NCBI RefSeq assembly: GCF_018383905.1
Contig: NZ_JAGYWA010000003.1
Coordinates: forward strand, 212,931-276,930
Length of the DNA: 64,000 nt
Direction of reading: 5' to 3'
From: Flavobacterium branchiicola
GTDB taxonomy: Bacteria; Bacteroidota; Bacteroidia; Flavobacteriales; Flavobacteriaceae
Shown here: positions 60,353 to 64,000 of the stretch, piece after piece
Layout: each line of letters starts with the position of its first letter
How positions within the stretch are numbered: the stretch's first letter is position 1
The notes under the pieces: model-generated
What the model was told of the DNA's origin: nothing
Database searches by the model: none
What the model saw: the letters and a program-made list of their open reading frames with translations, nothing else
Made by a program: the position numbers and the translations under genes

Positions 60353-60562
60353 GAATATATTTTTTTGATCAACCTTGTAGACTTTATACCTTTTCTGCTA
60401 TAAACTAATTTAGTTTTTTAAAATTTTTACATTAAACACCAACAGGACATATAAACCAAATTTACAAAGCCAATGGAAGACAGACACTACATACGGTAAG
60501 CCAATATCTTCAAATCTTCCATAAAATGATGCGAAATTTGTCCGTTTGGGGTCACAAAATTA
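60353..60562. other. Spacer between foldback element and terminator
   Basis: AT-rich, no gene. It contains GGTCACAAAA at 60550-60559, identical to the ten bases at the 3' end of tRNA-Arg (55426-55435). Confidence 0.4.
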
Positions 60563-60590
60563 AAATCCCATTTCAAACGAAATGGGATTT
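60563..60590. terminator. Hairpin terminator
   Basis: AAATCCCATTTC pairs with GAAATGGGATTT around AAAC, followed by a long T-run on the plus strand. No gene on the plus strand lies between it and 60168, so it may end a long nitroreductase 3' UTR. Confidence 0.75.
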
Positions 60591-60726
60591 TTTTATGCCT
60601 TTTTTCTATTATAAACGATACTTTTTCTCTCACAAAAAGTTAAAAATATTAGAGCAGAGTCTGATAACGTATGAGGATTAATAGTTAAATAGATAATTAC
60701 TTTATAAATTTGAAGACATGCAAAAA

Positions 60727-60754
60727 AGGCTGTTCATAAATTATGAAACAGCCT
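60727..60754 (-). terminator. Terminator after the M57 protease gene
   Basis: AGGCTGTTCATAA pairs with TTATGAAACAGCCT (one bulge), with a T-run on the minus strand, 34 bases past the protease stop. Confidence 0.75.
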
Positions 60755-60787
60755 CTTTTATTTTGTAAGAGTCCCTAATGTGGTTTT

Positions 60788-61618
60788 TTAATATAAATAA
60801 TTCAAAGCTGTAATGTCATTAGCATTGAAAGCTCCTGTTTCGTTTGAAGAAAAACATGCTCTCATATACGAAGTAGCATCATATCCTGAAGGTGTACCCG
60901 GGATAAGAATTGCTCCAACACCTGCAGTACCTTCGTTTGAATTCTGTCCGCAGCTTTGACGGCTGAACCAGTCTGTATGACGAAGACCAATACAGTGTCC
61001 TATTTCATGTGCTGCCACGTGAGCATTTACATTTACTGAATAAGTATCCAATCCGGAATATAATGTAACTGAATTATATGGATTTCCTCCTGAAGGAAAA
61101 CCGGCTACACCGCCAGCAGATCCGGATTGTCTCCGCACTACAATGTTTGCACCTGAAGTGCTTGAACTAAAAGTTAGTGTAAATTTGATAGACAATCCTA
61201 AATTATTGTATCTGTTTATAGCTGCCTGCAGTCCATTACGCATGTTGGTGCTCAGCGCTGTAGTACCAGTGCCTGATAATCCAACTACTTTTATCGTTTT
61301 TGGAGTACTTACTAAATTAGTAGTACGGTATTGTTCTGTAGTAATACCTCCGTGAAGATCCATTTTACTTAATTGCTCTTGTGTGATGATAATATCACCT
61401 TCTACCAAAAACGCATCCTCAGTTGTACCCTCCAGAGTAGTATTCTGAATTACCTGAACATCTGAAGTATTTAAAGAAAGTGATTTCAGTTTGTTTAACA
61501 CCTCTGGTGTTACTTTAAGTGACTGTTGACCTGATGGTTTGGCTTCGTCGTCTTTATTACAAGATAATAGCAGTGATGCGATAAATGACAAAACAATTAT
61601 TGATTTAATTTTTTTCAT
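60788..61618 (-). CDS. M57-family (HEIGH) metalloprotease lipoprotein
   Basis: A 276-residue lipoprotein with signal MKKIKSIIVLSFIASLLLSC (Cys at 20) and an acidic spacer. The protease domain (about 110-276) has AHEIGHCIGLRHTDW, the HExxHxxGxxH zinc site of the metzincin-like M57 peptidases. The preceding stretch LQAAINRYNNLGLSIKFTL and the closing NANDITALNYLY are typical of this Bacteroidota family. It probably faces the outside from the outer membrane. It is a predicted extracellular protease with unknown substrate, divergent from a secreted subtilase. Confidence 0.9.
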   Translation of the reverse strand: MKKIKSIIVLSFIASLLLSCNKDDEAKPSGQQSLKVTPEVLNKLKSLSLNTSDVQVIQNTTLEGTTEDAFLVEGDIIITQEQLSKMDLHGGITTEQYRTTNLVSTPKTIKVVGLSGTGTTALSTNMRNGLQAAINRYNNLGLSIKFTLTFSSSTSGANIVVRRQSGSAGGVAGFPSGGNPYNSVTLYSGLDTYSVNVNAHVAAHEIGHCIGLRHTDWFSRQSCGQNSNEGTAGVGAILIPGTPSGYDATSYMRACFSSNETGAFNANDITALNYLY

Positions 61619-62023
61619 AATAATTAGTTTAATTTGTTAAATAAATTGATAAATAAGGGGACTTTTACAAAATATTGTAATATTTGTTATCAAATTTATA
61701 TAAATTTTAATCTTAAAATACTTATAAAACAAGTATTTAACAAATTTAACATTATTTGTTATAATAATTTAATCAAAATTTTTAACAATATTTATCGGAT
61801 GATTGCGCCAGCCCAACAAATCCGGTAGAAAACTAAAAATCAACTCATTAAGAATGTAAAAATCGCTCACAACTATAATTTTGTTCAACAGGCATTGAAA
61901 ACTGATTTTAGAGTTTAGAATGAGATCTAAAAATAAAATTTCACTTGCCAAAGAAATAGTAATTGAGCAAATGAGTAAGAATGGGCACAGTAAAAAATAA
62001 TAATTTTTTTACAAATATTTTAA
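61619..62023. other. AT-rich divergent spacer
   Basis: About 400 bases without a supported gene. The first 180 are extremely AT-rich. A 26-codon frame (61920-62000, basic, ending SKNGHSKK) is open but too short to support. Confidence 0.4.
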
Positions 62024-62031
62024 TAACTTTG
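62024..62031 (+). promoter_or_regulatory. Promoter -7 element upstream of the subtilase
   Basis: TAACTTTG matches TAnnTTTG, 108 bases before the ATG at 62140, implying a 5' UTR of about 100 bases. Confidence 0.4.
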
Positions 62032-62139
62032 AATGATATGCAGTAGATAGATTTTCAAATCACACCCTTATAGAGTTTCTCTTTACTCAATTACAATGAG
62101 TTACCAAATAACCCCAATTGCCTTAAAAACCTGCAGTAA

Positions 62140-64000
62140 ATGAAGATCAAGATTACTTTTTTACTTATTATGATAACCACAATCAGTTTCTCGCAAAGCT
62201 CTGATAAATGGACACAGTACATAAAAAAGGAAAATAAAATAAAATTGGAAAAATATTATTTTACTTCTTTAGAAAATGCACATCAAAACCACTATAAAAT
62301 AGTAAAAAAGCTCGACAGTGCTTTTTGTATTATCGAAAATCAAAGTGCCGGATTTAACAAGACTTTACTAGATATTCGCCCCGTTAATAATTTATGGAAA
62401 CTGCCATCTAATTTTTCAACTCATAAAGAAGACAAACCGTATATAATTGCCTCTGATTCTCTTCAAAGATTAATTTCTGACTTAAAATCAATAGACATTT
62501 CTGATCTCGTAATACTTGATAAACATCTTGTAATGATAAAAAGTGATTCCAAAAAAATTATGGATCAAGTTGCAGCCCTGAGTCGTGTATCGTCTATTTC
62601 AGAGGAATCACTGCTGCCAAAAGCGGAATCTAAAATAACAGATCAAAATTTTAGTATTAACCGTATCAATATGGCTCACGCAGATTTTCCTTTTTTGAGC
62701 GGTGAAGATCAAATTGTAGTAATAAAAGATGATTTTTTTGATGTAAATGATATTGATCTTTTAAATAAGCATATTACCTCTACAATACAATCTATTGTTG
62801 TATCAGATCATGCAACGGCAATGGCTACAATAGTTGGTGGTATTGGAAATAGTTCTGTATTAGCAAAAGGTGTTGCACAAAAAACAAAGCTCCTATCATC
62901 TGATTTTTTGAATATTTTTCCTGATGAGATCGAAACTTTACAGGGAGCCACGACCGCAAATCATTCTTACGGGACAGTCATTGAGAATTTTTATGGATCG
63001 CTTGCTAATGCCTATGACAATCAATTATTCTTAAATACAGATTTAACCCATTGCTTCTCTTCTGGAAATACAGGGCTTCAGGGCTATAAATCTATTACCG
63101 GAAACTTTAAGCAATCCAAAAATGGTATTGTACTGGGATGTATTGATCAAAACGAAGTAATTATGCCCTTTTCCTCAAAAGGACCGGCTTACGACGGCCG
63201 AATAAAACCAGACCTGGTAGCGTTTAGTACACAAGGAACTTCAAATTCCTCAGCATTGACTGCAGGAATTATTACGCTTATGAAGCAACATTATAAAAAC
63301 ATAAACAACAGCATGCTGACCAATGCTATGACAAAAGCAATTTTGATTAATAGTGCAAAAGATCTAGGCTACAAAGGCCCCGATTTTACTTATGGTTACG
63401 GCAATATCAATACTGATAAATGCCTGAAAACGATAAGCGAGAACAGAATCATATCTGGCAGCCTGACCTCCGGCCAGACCGGGGCACATAGCTTTAAAGT
63501 TCCTGAAAATGCAAAAAACTTAAAAATAACACTCGTCTGGAATGATCTTCCAGCTGCGATCAACAGTAATATAAGTCTGATAAACGATTTAGACTTAGAA
63601 GTTATTACGGCAGACAACACTGCTTTTTTACCCTGGATACTCGATCCTAATGCACCTGAACAGCCTGCTGTGAGAGGAAAAGACAAGCTTAACAATATAG
63701 AACAGGTTACCATCGAAAACCCCATATCGGGATCCTGTACGATCAATATCAAAGGTTCATACGTTTCAAATACTTCCCAGTCCTACAGCATTGCTTATGA
63801 ATATGAATTGAAAAATCAATTTCAATGGAATTATCCCGTTGCAAATGATAATTTTCCTTATAACGGCAAAACAATTTCACCTTTTAAATGGGATTCTTCT
63901 TTTTCGGCTACCTCCGGAAAATTGTCTATCAGTTATAATAATGGGCAAACATGGGAAATTATCGCAAATGATATCAATCTCGATTCGGGACAATTTACCT
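62140..64000 (+). CDS. Secreted S8 (subtilisin-like) protease, C-terminus off the window
   Basis: The plus strand is open from ATG 62140 to the window end (620 codons). The signal peptide is MKIKITFLLIMITTISFSQS. A propeptide-like region (about 25-165) precedes the S8 domain. The triad is read as Asp197 or Asp198 (VVIKDD), His224 (DHATAMATIVGG, in place of the common HGTHVAG) and Ser368 (QGTSNSSALTAG, in place of GTSMASPHVAG). The oxyanion Asn310 is in SSGNTG. KPDLVAFST and AILINSAKDLGY are further S8 signatures. A beta-sandwich follows (LKITLVWNDLPAAINS...NDLDLEV). In this phylum such proteins usually end with a T9SS sorting domain, but that part is not visible. Confidence 0.9.
   Translation, partial: MKIKITFLLIMITTISFSQSSDKWTQYIKKENKIKLEKYYFTSLENAHQNHYKIVKKLDSAFCIIENQSAGFNKTLLDIRPVNNLWKLPSNFSTHKEDKPYIIASDSLQRLISDLKSIDISDLVILDKHLVMIKSDSKKIMDQVAALSRVSSISEESLLPKAESKITDQNFSINRINMAHADFPFLSGEDQIVVIKDDFFDVNDIDLLNKHITSTIQSIVVSDHATAMATIVGGIGNSSVLAKGVAQKTKLLSSDFLNIFPDEIETLQGATTANHSYGTVIENFYGSLANAYDNQLFLNTDLTHCFSSGNTGLQGYKSITGNFKQSKNGIVLGCIDQNEVIMPFSSKGPAYDGRIKPDLVAFSTQGTSNSSALTAGIITLMKQHYKNINNSMLTNAMTKAILINSAKDLGYKGPDFTYGYGNINTDKCLKTISENRIISGSLTSGQTGAHSFKVPENAKNLKITLVWNDLPAAINSNISLINDLDLEVITADNTAFLPWILDPNAPEQPAVRGKDKLNNIEQVTIENPISGSCTINIKGSYVSNTSQSYSIAYEYELKNQFQWNYPVANDNFPYNGKTISPFKWDSSFSATSGKLSISYNNGQTWEIIANDINLDSGQFT

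Noticed and set aside
61920..62000. 26-codon frame before the subtilase
   Set aside because: Short, basic, no homolog recognised, and its end lies upstream of the subtilase promoter element.

Overview
This 64 kb window is chromosomal DNA from a member of the Bacteroidota, almost certainly a Flavobacterium or close relative. The evidence is the AT-rich composition, the gene families (MesX/DUF1852, DUF779, M57 protease, S8 protease, Flavobacteriia-only hypotheticals), and repeated use of the Bacteroidota promoter element TAnnTTTG. Genes generally lack a Shine-Dalgarno sequence, and many spacers contain foldback repeats typical of this genus. I see no phage, insertion sequence, CRISPR array or rRNA operon. 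The window is mostly core genome with small accessory pieces.

Layout. 1-1389: end of an XRE regulator, then a kilobase of AT-rich DNA with an array of degenerate hairpin repeats. 1390-6061: a cNMP/CBS/DUF294 signalling protein and a DnaQ-like protein with a degraded active site, convergent with acetyl-CoA synthetase. 6223-14922: branched-chain amino acid synthesis on the minus strand (leuA, leuB, then ilvD-ilvB-ilvN-ilvC). A 25-codon leader peptide with four Ile and four Val codons in a row, plus an attenuator hairpin, precedes ilvD. 15072-30557: mixed housekeeping genes (ettA, holA, Sua5/YrdC protein, UvrD-type helicase, OmpA lipoprotein, glycosyltransferase, TSUP transporter). 30630-39035: patatin, M1 aminopeptidase, Dph6-like protein, small envelope proteins, recG and a candidate small RNA. 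39243-41544: an Aer-type PAS protein, a 6-TM sensor with a dead kinase dimerisation domain, and a thioredoxin-like protein. 42086-49630: RND efflux operon, bestrophin and an AraC regulator. 49803-51956: DUF779 plus aldehyde dehydrogenase. 52231-55430: pheT, apt and tRNA-Arg(ACG). 55574-60168: a methionine-synthase cluster (Lrp/AsnC regulator, SLC10A7-like transporter, MesD, MesX, divergent nitroreductase). 60788-64000: an M57 metalloprotease lipoprotein and the start of a secreted subtilisin-like protease.

The most interesting parts are two regulatory circuits that can be read directly. (1) A complete attenuator for ilvDBNC: the antiterminator's 5' arm lies in the last sense codons of the Ile/Val leader peptide. 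(2) An Lrp-type regulon around mesD/mesX: two 16-bp direct repeats matching 13 of 15 positions of the E. coli Lrp consensus lie in the mesX/nitroreductase spacer. A third, related palindrome abuts the -7 element of the Lrp gene itself. Also notable are the hairpin array with compensatory stem changes (483-958), a sensor whose phospho-acceptor histidine is replaced by isoleucine, and two structured intergenic regions that may encode small RNAs.

All calls come from reading the sequence and recognising families. No database or folding program was run.
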